Source: JASHPR01 sp963795055 (lineage in GTDB: Bacteria > Actinomycetota > Actinomycetes > Streptosporangiales > Streptosporangiaceae). From it: a stretch of DNA of 64,000 bases. The stretch covers positions 62,001 through 126,000 of the forward strand of contig CAWCGJ010000043.1 of the NCBI GenBank assembly GCA_963795055.1, read 5' to 3'. Of this stretch, positions 9,203 through 16,732 are shown piece by piece. The position numbers were made by a program, and so were the translations under genes. The notes beneath the pieces were generated by a model. It made no database searches. It saw only the letters and a list, made by a program, of their open reading frames with translations, and was not told the origin of the DNA. Numbering within the stretch: position 1 is the stretch's first letter; each line of letters begins with the position of its first letter.

Positions 9203-9219
9203 GGCTGGCGTAGCCAGCC
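9203..9219 (+). promoter_or_regulatory. Hairpin in the rpsO leader
   Basis: A perfect 7-bp inverted repeat (GGCTGGC / GCCAGCC) with a 3-base loop lies about 135 bases upstream of rpsO. The whole ribF-rpsO gap (9107-9353) has no credible gene. The hairpin may be part of an rpsO leader, since rpsO is autoregulated through its mRNA in some bacteria; here that is inference from position only. Confidence 0.4.
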
Positions 9220-9353
9220 CGGTCAGCTGCGCCCTCATGCGGCTGGCCGCAGGGAACCGGCCGCGGCTTGGGCCGCGTGGCGTTCCCTTTGCCCCAAGGG
9301 CTTCTCTGGATACCAGCGGGGCGCCCAACGACGATCAAGTAACGAGGAGCAAC

Positions 9354-9623
9354 GTGCCGCTAGACACCACGGTGAAGAAGGAGATCATCGCCGGGCACGC
9401 GACCAGTGAGGGTGACACCGGCTCGCCGGAGGTCCAAGTCGCGCTGCTGACACGGCGGATCCAGGAGCTGACCGAGCACCTCAAGGTGCACAAGCATGAT
9501 CACCACAGCCGCCGCGGGCTGCTGCTACTCGTCGGCCGGCGCCGGCGGCTGCTGCAGTACCTGTCCAGGAAGGACATCGCCCGCTACCGTGCGCTGATCG
9601 AAAAGCTCGGCCTGCGCCGGTAG
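9354..9623 (+). CDS. rpsO: 30S ribosomal protein S15
   Basis: S15 binds 16S rRNA early in 30S assembly. The product has exactly the family length of 89 residues. It shows the conserved blocks TGSPEVQVALLTRRI, LTEHLKVHKHDHHSRRGLL and YRALIEKLGLRR at the C terminus. Start is GTG 9354, chosen over an upstream open frame because it matches the family N terminus (PLDTTVKKEII) and lies about 6 bases after an AGGAG Shine-Dalgarno. It is followed by a strong hairpin and then pnp, the classical rpsO-pnp arrangement. Confidence 0.97.
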   Translation: MPLDTTVKKEIIAGHATSEGDTGSPEVQVALLTRRIQELTEHLKVHKHDHHSRRGLLLLVGRRRRLLQYLSRKDIARYRALIEKLGLRR

Positions 9624-9638
9624 GTTGAGGGCAACACC

Positions 9639-9665
9639 CCGCCCGCCGGGCTGCCCGGCGGGCGG
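9639..9665 (+). terminator. Perfect 12-bp stem hairpin between rpsO and pnp
   Basis: The arms at 9639-9650 and 9654-9665 are perfectly complementary (CCGCCCGCCGGG with its reverse complement) around a CTG loop. There is no T-tract after it, so it may act as a weak terminator, an mRNA 3'-end stabiliser for rpsO, or a processing site. Confidence 0.75.
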
Positions 9666-9822
9666 CAACTGAATAACTGCAAGAAAGAAACAGAACGACG
9701 TCCCGCGGCCCCGGCCCAGGAGCGCGCCTACCGCGCCCAGGGGCCGGTCCTCGGTAGTGGTTCTCGGGTCAGGGGGAATGGCGCCAGCGCCTGCCCGCCG
9801 GGCCGAGGACTTCGATCGAAGA

Positions 9823-9841
9823 CCGGCCGGCAGACGGCCGG
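9823..9841 (+). promoter_or_regulatory. Hairpin in the pnp leader
   Basis: A 7-bp inverted repeat CCGGCCG / CGGCCGG with a 5-base loop lies about 70 bases before the pnp start. In enterobacteria the pnp leader folds into a hairpin cut by RNase III for autoregulation; a similar role here is only suggested by position. The stem sequence is nearly self-palindromic, so it could arise by chance in such GC-rich DNA. Confidence 0.3.
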
Positions 9842-9909
9842 CCTGACGGTCGGTGCGAAATCCACTGGTGGCGGGCACACGCGGGACCTCAGTCAAGGAG
9901 GTCTCATTC

Positions 9910-12276
9910 ATGACTACTGCCCAGGAGGGTGTACATACCGCCGAGGTCATCATCGACAACGGCTCATTCGGCACTCATAAGATCCGGTTCGAGACTGGCC
10001 GGCTGGCCCGTCTCGCCGCAGGCTCGGCCGTCGTGTACCTCGACGACGAGACCATGGTGCTGTCCGCGACCACCGCGTCCAAGCACCCCAAGGAGGGCCT
10101 CGACTTCTTCCCGCTCACCGTGGACGTCGAGGAGCGGATGTACGCGATAGGCCGCATTCCCGGCTCGTTCTTCCGCCGCGAGGGCCGCCCGTCCGAGGAC
10201 GCGATCCTCACCTGCCGCCTGATCGACCGGCCGCTGCGGCCGTCGTTCACCCACGGGCTGCGCAACGAGGTCCAGGTCGTCGAGACGATCATGGCCCTGA
10301 ACCCTGACCATCTCTACGACGTGGTCGCGATCAACGCGGCCTCGCTGTCCACTCAGCTGTCGGGCCTGCCGTTCTCCGGGCCGATCGGCGGCGTCCGGGT
10401 GGCCCTGATCAAGGGCCAGTGGGTCGGCTTCCCGACCTACACGGAGCTGGAGGACGCCACGTTCGACATGGTGGTGGCCGGCCGGGTGCTCGAGGACGGC
10501 GACGTCGCGATCATGATGGTCGAGGCGGAGTCCACCGCCGGCACCCTGCGCCTGCTCGCCGACTCCGGCAGCGGGGCCGTGGCGCCCACCGAGGACACGG
10601 TGGCGGCCGGGCTTGAGGCGGCCAAGCCGTTCATCAGGCTCCTGTGCGAGGGCCAGCTGCAGGTGGCGGCGCACGCCGCCAAGGAGGTCGCCGACTACCC
10701 GGTCTTCGTCGACTATCAGCAGGACGTCTACGACGCGCTGGCCGCCGAGATCTCGGACGACCTGGCCAAGGCGCTCACGATCGCCGGCAAGCAGGACCGG
10801 GAGGCCGAGACCGACCGGGTCAAGGCCCTGGCGGCCGAGCGGCTGGGCGGCCGGTTCGAGGGCCGGGAGAAGGAGATCAGCGCCGCGTTCCGGTCGCTGA
10901 CCAAGAAGCTGGTCCGCGAGCGGATCATCCGCGACGGCGTCCGGATCGACGGCCGCGGCCTGACCGACATCCGCCAGCTGTCCGCCGAGGCGGGCGTGCT
11001 TCCGCGGGTGCACGGCTCGGCGCTGTTCGAGCGCGGCGAGACCCAGATCCTGGGGGTCACCACGCTGAACATGCTCCGGATGGAGCAGATGATCGACACG
11101 CTCAACCCTGAGCGCACCAAGCGCTACATGCACAACTACAACATGCCGCCGTACTCCACCGGCGAGACCGGCCGGGTGGGCTCGCCGAAGCGGCGCGAGA
11201 TCGGCCACGGCGCGCTGGCCGAGCGGGCGCTGATCCCGGTGCTGCCCACCCGCGAGGAGTTCCCCTACGCGATCCGGCAGGTGTCCGAGGCCATCGGCTC
11301 CAACGGCTCCACCTCGATGGGCTCGGTCTGCGCGTCCACGATGTCGCTGCTGGACGCGGGCGTGCCGCTGAAGGACATGGTGTCCGGCATCGCGATGGGC
11401 CTGATCCACGAGGGCGGCGAGTACGTCACGCTGACCGACATCCTCGGCGCCGAGGACGCGTTCGGCGACATGGACTTCAAGGTCGCCGGGACCAAGGACG
11501 TGATCACCGCGCTGCAGCTGGACACCAAGCTGGACGGGATCCCCGCCTCGGTGCTCGCCGCCGCGCTGAAGCAGGCGCGCGGGGCGCGGCTGACCATCCT
11601 CGACGTGATGCGCGAGGCGATCGACGCCCCGGCGGAGATGAGCCCGTACGCGCCGCGGATCATCACGGTCAAGGTGCCGGTGGACAAGATCGGCGAGGTG
11701 ATCGGCCCCAAGGGCAAGATGATCAACTCCATCCAGGAGGACACCGGCGCCGAGATCACCATCGAGGACGACGGCACCATCTACATCGGCGCCACCGACG
11801 GCAGCTCGGCCGAGGCCGCCAGGTCGGCGATCAACGCGATCGCCAACCCGCACATCCCCGAGGTGGGGGAGCGGTTCCTCGGCACCGTGGTGAAGACCAC
11901 CGCGTTCGGCGCGTTCGTGTCGCTGCTGCCCGGCCGGGACGGGCTGCTGCACATCACCCAGATCCGCAAGCTGCACGGCGGGGCCAGGATCGACAACGTG
12001 GACGACGTCATCTCGGTCGGCGACAAGATCCAGGTCGAAATCCGCGAAGTGGATGACCGCGGCAAGCTGTCGCTGGTCCCGGTCGAGGTCGTGGAGCGCG
12101 AAGCGGCCGGCGAGGACCTCGGCGGGCACGACGACCACCGCTCCCGCGACCGGGGCGACCGCGGCGGGTACCGGGACCGTGACCGGGGCAGCGACCGCGA
12201 CCGGGACGGCGACCGCGACCGAGGCGGCGACCATTACCGCACCCGGGAGCGCCACCGCGGGCCGCGCAACTCATGA
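9910..12276 (+). CDS. pnp: Polyribonucleotide nucleotidyltransferase (PNPase)
   Basis: PNPase is the phosphorolytic 3'-5' exoribonuclease and RNA-tailing enzyme. The 788-residue protein has two RNase PH-like cores (about 20-230 and 335-560), the second with GETQILGVTTL, YNMPPYSTGE and GSNGSTSMGSVCA. A KH domain (VDKIGEVIGPKGKMI, near 590) and an S1 domain (FLGTVVKTTAFGAFV, near 655) follow. The last 50 residues are an Arg/Asp-rich repeat tail (RDRGDRGG-like), probably disordered. The ATG at 9910 follows a near-perfect Shine-Dalgarno AAGGAGGT at 9895-9902. The stop overlaps the next gene by 4 bases. Confidence 0.97.
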   Translation: MTTAQEGVHTAEVIIDNGSFGTHKIRFETGRLARLAAGSAVVYLDDETMVLSATTASKHPKEGLDFFPLTVDVEERMYAIGRIPGSFFRREGRPSEDAILTCRLIDRPLRPSFTHGLRNEVQVVETIMALNPDHLYDVVAINAASLSTQLSGLPFSGPIGGVRVALIKGQWVGFPTYTELEDATFDMVVAGRVLEDGDVAIMMVEAESTAGTLRLLADSGSGAVAPTEDTVAAGLEAAKPFIRLLCEGQLQVAAHAAKEVADYPVFVDYQQDVYDALAAEISDDLAKALTIAGKQDREAETDRVKALAAERLGGRFEGREKEISAAFRSLTKKLVRERIIRDGVRIDGRGLTDIRQLSAEAGVLPRVHGSALFERGETQILGVTTLNMLRMEQMIDTLNPERTKRYMHNYNMPPYSTGETGRVGSPKRREIGHGALAERALIPVLPTREEFPYAIRQVSEAIGSNGSTSMGSVCASTMSLLDAGVPLKDMVSGIAMGLIHEGGEYVTLTDILGAEDAFGDMDFKVAGTKDVITALQLDTKLDGIPASVLAAALKQARGARLTILDVMREAIDAPAEMSPYAPRIITVKVPVDKIGEVIGPKGKMINSIQEDTGAEITIEDDGTIYIGATDGSSAEAARSAINAIANPHIPEVGERFLGTVVKTTAFGAFVSLLPGRDGLLHITQIRKLHGGARIDNVDDVISVGDKIQVEIREVDDRGKLSLVPVEVVEREAAGEDLGGHDDHRSRDRGDRGGYRDRDRGSDRDRDGDRDRGGDHYRTRERHRGPRNS

Positions 12277-13595
12277 CGGTTGATCTGGGACGCCCGGGGG
12301 CACCGGACGGCGGCGGTTCGCACGTCGCCCGCACCGTGCTCCCCGGCGGCCTGCGGGTGATCACCGAGTCGCTGCCGGCGGTCCGGTCGGCCGCGTTCGG
12401 GATCTGGGCCGGCGTGGGCTCCCGCGACGAGGACCTGGCCTACGCCGGCGCCACGCACTACCTGGAGCACCTGCTGTTCAAGGGCACTTCCCGGCGCACC
12501 GCCCTGGACATCTCCGCGGCCATGGACGCGGTCGGCGGCGAGCTGAACGCGTTCACGGCCAAGGAGTACACCTGCTACTACGCGCGGGTGCTCGACGCCG
12601 ACCTGCCGCTGGCCATCGACGTGCTCGCCGACATGGTGACCAGCTCGCTGATCGAGCCCAAGGACGTCGACGCCGAGCGGGGCGTGATCCTCGACGAGAT
12701 CGCCATGAACGACGACGACCCGTCGGACACGGTGCACGAGGCCTTCGCCGCCCAGCTGCTCGGCGACACGCCGATGGGCCGGCCCATCCTGGGCACCGTG
12801 AACTCGATCAACGCGATCACCCGCGAGCAGATCGCCGGGCACTACGCCGCGCGGTACAAGCCGCAGAACCTGGTCGTGGCGGCCGCGGGCAGCCTGGACC
12901 ACGCCGAGGTGGTCGACCTCACCCGGTCCGCGTTCGGCCCGGTGCTGACCGGGGACGCGAACCCGCTGCCCCCGCGCGTGCCCGGGCAGGCCGCGGCCCC
13001 CGGGCCGTCCGGCACCGGCGTGCGGCTGGTGTCGCGCGGCATCGAGCAGGCGAACCTCGTCCTGGGGTGCGGCGGGCTGTCGCGGACCGACGACCGCAGG
13101 TTCGCGCTCGGCGTGCTGAACGCCGCGCTCGGCGGCGGGATGTCCTCGCGGCTGTTCCAGGAGGTGCGGGAGAAGCGCGGCCTGGCGTACTCGGTGTACA
13201 GCTTCAGCTCGCAGCACGCCGACTCCGGGATGTGGGGCGTGTACGCGGGCTGCATGCCCGCCAAGGCCGACGAGGTCCTGTCGATCTGCCAGGACGAGAT
13301 CGCCAAGGTGATCTCGGGCGGGCTGACCGACGACGAGCTCAGCCGCGGCAAGGGGCAGCTGCGCGGATCGATCGTTCTCGGTCTCGAGGATCCCTCGTCC
13401 CGCATGAGCAGGCTCGGCAAGGCCGAACTGGTCTACCCCCGGCTGGAGCCGGTCGAGGAGATCCTGACCGCGATCTCGGCGGTGACCCACGACGACGTGC
13501 GCGAGGTGGCCGCCGCGGTGCTTGCGCAGCCCAAGGCGCTGGCCGTGGTGGGGCCGTTCGACGACGCCGGCGCGTTCACCGCGGCCCTCGGCTGA
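12273..13595 (+). CDS. M16 family zinc metallopeptidase (insulinase/PqqL-like)
   Basis: This 440-residue protein is a processing-peptidase-like M16 enzyme. The inverted zinc motif HYLEH is present with His62, Glu65 and His66, and a downstream Glu in DAERGVILDEIAMNDDDP supplies the third ligand. Residues about 20-170 form the catalytic domain; residues 200-400 form the second lobe with the REKRGLAYSVYSF motif. Such proteins follow pnp in most actinobacteria; their substrates are unknown. It starts at ATG 12273 inside the pnp stop (ATGA overlap), showing translational coupling. Confidence 0.92.
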   Translation: MTVDLGRPGAPDGGGSHVARTVLPGGLRVITESLPAVRSAAFGIWAGVGSRDEDLAYAGATHYLEHLLFKGTSRRTALDISAAMDAVGGELNAFTAKEYTCYYARVLDADLPLAIDVLADMVTSSLIEPKDVDAERGVILDEIAMNDDDPSDTVHEAFAAQLLGDTPMGRPILGTVNSINAITREQIAGHYAARYKPQNLVVAAAGSLDHAEVVDLTRSAFGPVLTGDANPLPPRVPGQAAAPGPSGTGVRLVSRGIEQANLVLGCGGLSRTDDRRFALGVLNAALGGGMSSRLFQEVREKRGLAYSVYSFSSQHADSGMWGVYAGCMPAKADEVLSICQDEIAKVISGGLTDDELSRGKGQLRGSIVLGLEDPSSRMSRLGKAELVYPRLEPVEEILTAISAVTHDDVREVAAAVLAQPKALAVVGPFDDAGAFTAALG

Positions 13596-13682
13596 CCCGC
13601 CCGGGCCCGCGTAGGCCCCCGATTGCCTGGCCGCGGCGGCCGGCGGTAGGTTGCGATGGGCGACCGCGAGCGGAGGAGCCCG

Positions 13683-14426
13683 ATGATCAGGGTCGGTGTG
13701 CTCGGCGCCAAGGGGCGCATGGGGGCAGAGGTGTGCCGGACGGTCGAGGCCGCCGCGGACCTGGAACTGGCCGCCGCCGTCGACGTAGGCGACGCGCGTG
13801 ACCCGCTGGCCGGCTGTGACGTGACTGTCGACTTCACCCACCCGGGCGCGGTCCTGGACAACCTGCGGTGGTGCCTGTCGCATGGCCTGAATGCCGTCGT
13901 CGGGACCTCCGGGTTCGATGAAGCCCGGCTGGCCGCGGTGCGGGACTGGCTCGGGGAGGCGCCCTCGGCCCGGGCGCTGATCGTGCCGAACTTCTCCGTC
14001 GGCGCCGTGCTGATGATGAGCTTCGCCGAGCAGGCGGCCCGCTTCTTCGAGTCGGCCGAGGTCATCGAGCTGCACCACGCGGCCAAGGTCGATGCGCCGT
14101 CCGGGACGGCGGTGCGGACCGCCTCGCTGATCGCCGCGGCCCGGGCCGCCGCGGAGCTCGGGCCGCCCCCGGACGCCACGGTCACCGAGGCCGACGGGGC
14201 ACGGGGCACGGTCGTGGACGGGGTGCGGGTGCACTCGGTCCGGCTGGCCGGGCTGCTGGCGCACCAGGAGGTGCTGTTCGGCGGGCACGGTGAGGTCCTG
14301 ACCATCCGGCACGACTCGCTGGACCGGTCATCGTTCATGCCGGGGGTGCTGCTGGCGGTGCGGGGCATCGCGGCGCTGCCGCTGGGCCTGACGGTCGGGC
14401 TGCCAGGCCTGCTCGGCCTGGCGTGA
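13683..14426 (+). CDS. dapB: 4-hydroxy-tetrahydrodipicolinate reductase
   Basis: DapB reduces 4-hydroxy-tetrahydrodipicolinate in lysine and diaminopimelate synthesis. The 247-residue protein begins MIRVGVLGAKGRMG, the NAD(P)H-binding Gly loop, and contains DFTHPGA, GTSGF, VPNFSVGAVLMM and the catalytic ELHHAAKVDAPSGTA. The ATG at 13683 is preferred over the in-frame ATG 13656, because a GGAGGAG Shine-Dalgarno lies 5-11 bases upstream and the family N terminus matches. It follows the M16 gene by about 90 bases, the usual actinobacterial neighbourhood. Confidence 0.95.
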   Translation: MIRVGVLGAKGRMGAEVCRTVEAAADLELAAAVDVGDARDPLAGCDVTVDFTHPGAVLDNLRWCLSHGLNAVVGTSGFDEARLAAVRDWLGEAPSARALIVPNFSVGAVLMMSFAEQAARFFESAEVIELHHAAKVDAPSGTAVRTASLIAAARAAAELGPPPDATVTEADGARGTVVDGVRVHSVRLAGLLAHQEVLFGGHGEVLTIRHDSLDRSSFMPGVLLAVRGIAALPLGLTVGLPGLLGLA

Positions 14427-14442
14427 AAGGGGAAGCAAGCCG

Positions 14443-14838
14443 ATGAGGGCGATCCTCAACATCATCTGGCTGGTGTTCGAAGGGATCTGGATGGCGATCG
14501 CCTACTTCTTCGTCGGGCTGATCTGCTTCATCCTGATCATCACGATCCCGTTCGGGATCGCGTCATGGCGGATCGCGAACTACGTGCTCTGGCCGTTCGG
14601 CCGGACCATCGACCGGCGCCCGAACGCCGGGGTCGCCTCCCTGATCGGCAACATCATCTGGATCATCCTGTTCGGCTGGTGGCTGGCCATCGGGCACCTG
14701 GTTTTGGGAATCGCCATGTGCGTGACGATCATCGGCATCCCGCTCGGCCTGGCCAGCTTCAAGATCATCCCTATCACGCTGTTCCCGCTCGGGGTAAGGA
14801 TCGTGCCCACCGACCAGCCGTTCGCCGGCGTCGCCTGA
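14443..14838 (+). CDS. YccF domain membrane protein
   Basis: The 131-residue protein has two repeats of the YccF domain: FILIITIPFGIASWRIANYVLWPFGRTI and VTIIGIPLGLASFKIIPITLFPLGVRIV. Each contains the family Pro-Phe/Leu-Gly turn and is preceded by a hydrophobic segment (about residues 5-40 and 65-95). It is a predicted inner-membrane protein of unknown function. It starts 17 bases after dapB with a GGGGAAG-type ribosome-binding site, so it is likely the last gene of that unit. An opposing ORF (the ArsR gene) remains open across most of it. Confidence 0.85.
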   Translation: MRAILNIIWLVFEGIWMAIAYFFVGLICFILIITIPFGIASWRIANYVLWPFGRTIDRRPNAGVASLIGNIIWIILFGWWLAIGHLVLGIAMCVTIIGIPLGLASFKIIPITLFPLGVRIVPTDQPFAGVA

Positions 14839-15216
14839 CCGCGCCCGGGCCGGGCCCGGCGCACCGGAACCCGGGCCCGACGCCGGGCCCTCCAGGCCGG
14901 GCAGGGACTCGGCGATGCGCTTGATCCCGCTCAGCCGCCGGTCCCAGTCGGCCGCGAGCCCGGCCAGCCAGCCCGCGGTCTCGGCAACGCCTCCCGGGCG
15001 CACCGCGTACAGCATCTCGCGACCCTGCCGCCTGCCGCTGACCAGGCCGGCCCGGTCGAGCACGGCGAGATGCTTCACCACGGCCTGCCGGGAGATCGGC
15101 AGCCCTGCGGCCAGCGCGGTCGCGGTGGCCTCGCCCCGCGAGGCCAGGTCCTCGAGCAGCCGCCGCCGGGTCGGGTCGGCCATCGCGGCGAGGACCTCGT
15201 CCGGCGGGGCCGTCAT
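14563..15216 (-). CDS. ArsR family transcriptional regulator, with over-long C-terminal frame
   Basis: The first 110 or so residues are a winged-helix ArsR regulator: MADPTRRRLLEDLASRGEATATALAA, then the recognition helix region ISRQAVVKHLAVLDRAGLV and the wing GRRQGREMLYAV. Start ATG 15216 fits this domain. The family is normally 100-120 residues long, but the frame stays open to 14563, giving 217 residues and running antisense through most of the yccF-like gene. The extra part is Pro/Gly/Asp-rich and probably not meaningful; a missed indel near 14850 would explain it. It follows the SRPBCC gene by 34 bases and presumably regulates the pair. No metal-binding Cys cluster is visible. Confidence 0.75.
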   Translation of the reverse strand: MTAPPDEVLAAMADPTRRRLLEDLASRGEATATALAAGLPISRQAVVKHLAVLDRAGLVSGRRQGREMLYAVRPGGVAETAGWLAGLAADWDRRLSGIKRIAESLPGLEGPASGPGSGAPGPARARSGDAGERLVGGHDPYPEREQRDRDDLEAGQAERDADDRHAHGDSQNQVPDGQPPAEQDDPDDVADQGGDPGVRAPVDGPAERPEHVVRDPP

Positions 15217-15250
15217 CCCCGGCACCGGCCCGGGTGAAGAAGGCTCCGCG

Positions 15251-15694
15251 TCACGCTGGTAGCCGTTCCGCGTACTCCTGGAGGTCTCCGAGCTCGGCGA
15301 GCCAGCCCTCGGTGTTCTGCTTGACCGCCGTGCCCTTCTCTTCCTCGCTGGCGTCCAGGTGGTCGAAGCCGGTCTCGACCATGAGCAGCCGGGTGGCCGG
15401 GCCCTCGGGGACCAGGGTGAACTCGACGAGCGTGGAGTTGCCGGCCACGGGCTCCGCCCCGGGCGTGCGGGCCCAGCGGTAAGAGAAAAAGCCGGGAGGC
15501 TCGACCTTCTCGACCCGCGCGTAGTGGCTCCCGTGCTCCTTCCAGCCGAAGACCATCTTGCCGCCGGGCCGCAGGTCCACCCGGGCGGAGTCGCCGAACC
15601 AGCGGGCAACGTGATCGGCCTCGGTCAGCACCGCCCAGACGCGGTCCCGCGGTGCGTTGATGACGATCTCGCGCTCGATCCGGTCAGTAGCCAA
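15251..15694 (-). CDS. SRPBCC / AHSA1-like domain protein
   Basis: The product is about 147 residues, with the AHSA1 (activator of Hsp90 ATPase-like) helix-grip fold: IEREIVINAPRDRVWAVLTEADHVARWFGD at the N terminus, a central sheet with GGKMVFGWKEHG, and a last helix TEGWLAELGDLQEYAERL. Such proteins bind hydrophobic ligands. The pairing with an ArsR regulator is a common actinobacterial theme. TTG 15694 is preferred because a GAGAGGA site lies just upstream; an earlier TTG at 15718 would overlap the operator. Function beyond ligand binding is unknown. Confidence 0.8.
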   Translation of the reverse strand: MATDRIEREIVINAPRDRVWAVLTEADHVARWFGDSARVDLRPGGKMVFGWKEHGSHYARVEKVEPPGFFSYRWARTPGAEPVAGNSTLVEFTLVPEGPATRLLMVETGFDHLDASEEEKGTAVKQNTEGWLAELGDLQEYAERLPA

Positions 15695-15711
15695 GGTCCG
15701 TCCTCTCGTTA

Positions 15712-15767
15712 GGCGCAACTCAATGGTTGCACATAAGTCATCCGAGGCGCAACTCTAAGGTTGCACA
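15712..15767 (-). promoter_or_regulatory. Duplicated palindromic operator upstream of the SRPBCC-ArsR pair
   Basis: Two near-identical 23-bp blocks (AGGCGCAACTC, four variable bases, GGTTGCACA) begin 34 bp apart. Each contains the palindrome GCAAC-N6-GTTGC, at 15715-15730 and 15749-15764. The spacing is about three helical turns. The position immediately upstream of the start suggests binding by the adjacent ArsR protein and autoregulation. Confidence 0.7.
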
Positions 15768-15876
15768 ATAACACTGCGGGCCGCGGCGGGCGGAGTCTGC
15801 GGCTCGTGACCCAGGCGGGCGGCCGGGCCGGCCGTCAAGGATCGTCTCGGCCGCCCGGCAAGGCTAAGCTCTCATC

Positions 15877-16452
15877 GTGCCCGCTGTCCCGGACTGGCTC
15901 GTCCCTCCGCATGAGGGCTGGCATTTTGAAGATCTCCTGGGCCTGTCGCTGGACAGCTCGCAGCACATCGAGCTGATCGACGGGGCATTCATCCCGATGA
16001 GCCCGCCGTCGAAATTCCACGTCCAGGTCATCAGGAACCTCCAGGCCGTGCTCGATCGCCAGTGCCCGGCCGGGCTTCGGGCCGACAGCGAGAAGACCGT
16101 CCGGATCGACGACGACAACGGCCCGCAGGCCGATGTGCTGGTCGTGGCGGCAAGCACCCATGACGAGCAGGAACCGGCCGGGTGGTATGACGGGTCAGAC
16201 GTGATCCTGGCCGTCGAGGTGGAATCGCCCAGCTCGCGCGCGCGGGACCGGGAGCGCAAGCCGCAGATCTACGCCAAGGCCGCGATCAAGTACCTGTGGC
16301 GGATCGAGAACTCCGGCGACCGCCCGGTCATCTACACCGCGGAGCTGGACTCGGCATCCCTGGCCTACGACGTCACCGGGATCTTCCACCACCGGCTGAA
16401 GCTGTCCGTGCCGTTCCCCGTCGACCTCGATCTCGGCGAGCTGACCCAGTAA
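15877..16452 (+). CDS. Uma2 family (DUF820) PD-(D/E)xK nuclease-like protein
   Basis: The 191-residue product shows the Uma2 layout: an N-terminal HIELIDGAFIPMSPPS motif, a central hydrophobic strand with the presumed catalytic Asp (PQADVLVVA), then LAVEVESPSSRARDRERKPQIYAKAAIKYLWRIE with the Glu and Lys of a PD-(D/E)xK site. Proteins of this family are abundant in actinobacteria and cyanobacteria, and their biological role is unproven. It starts at GTG 15877 and is a single-gene unit divergent from the SRPBCC-ArsR pair. Confidence 0.85.
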   Translation: MPAVPDWLVPPHEGWHFEDLLGLSLDSSQHIELIDGAFIPMSPPSKFHVQVIRNLQAVLDRQCPAGLRADSEKTVRIDDDNGPQADVLVVAASTHDEQEPAGWYDGSDVILAVEVESPSSRARDRERKPQIYAKAAIKYLWRIENSGDRPVIYTAELDSASLAYDVTGIFHHRLKLSVPFPVDLDLGELTQ

Positions 16453-16507
16453 CGGGCCCGCGCCGCGTTCGTGGCGAAGCAGGCCGTCGATGACATAACG
16501 TCGCGCT

Positions 16508-16732
16508 ATGTGCCGCAGCATCAAGACCCTCCGTGAGCCCTACACCGAGAACGTCACCGAGCAGGACGTCCGCGCCGCCGCGCTGCAGTACGTCAGGAAG
16601 GTGAGCGGCTTCCGCCGCCCGGCCCGGCACAACGCGGACGCCTTCGAGCGCGCCGTGGACGCGGTGGCCGGGGCCACGCTCACCCTGCTCGACGAGCTGG
16701 ACGTACGCCCGGCGGCCCGATCGGCCTCATGA
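16508..16732 (+). CDS. DUF2277 family small protein
   Basis: The 74-residue protein starts MCRSIKTLREPYTENVTEQDVRAAALQYVRKVSGFRRP, the typical DUF2277 sequence with the conserved Cys2 and the RKVSG motif. The function of this family is unknown. The gene is convergent with the P450 gene and overlaps its 3' end by 6 bases. No frame problems are seen. Confidence 0.85.
   Translation: MCRSIKTLREPYTENVTEQDVRAAALQYVRKVSGFRRPARHNADAFERAVDAVAGATLTLLDELDVRPAARSAS

Noticed and set aside
9964..12255. 763-residue open frame on - across pnp
   Set aside because: Antisense of PNPase with His/Arg/Asp-rich, non-domain composition.
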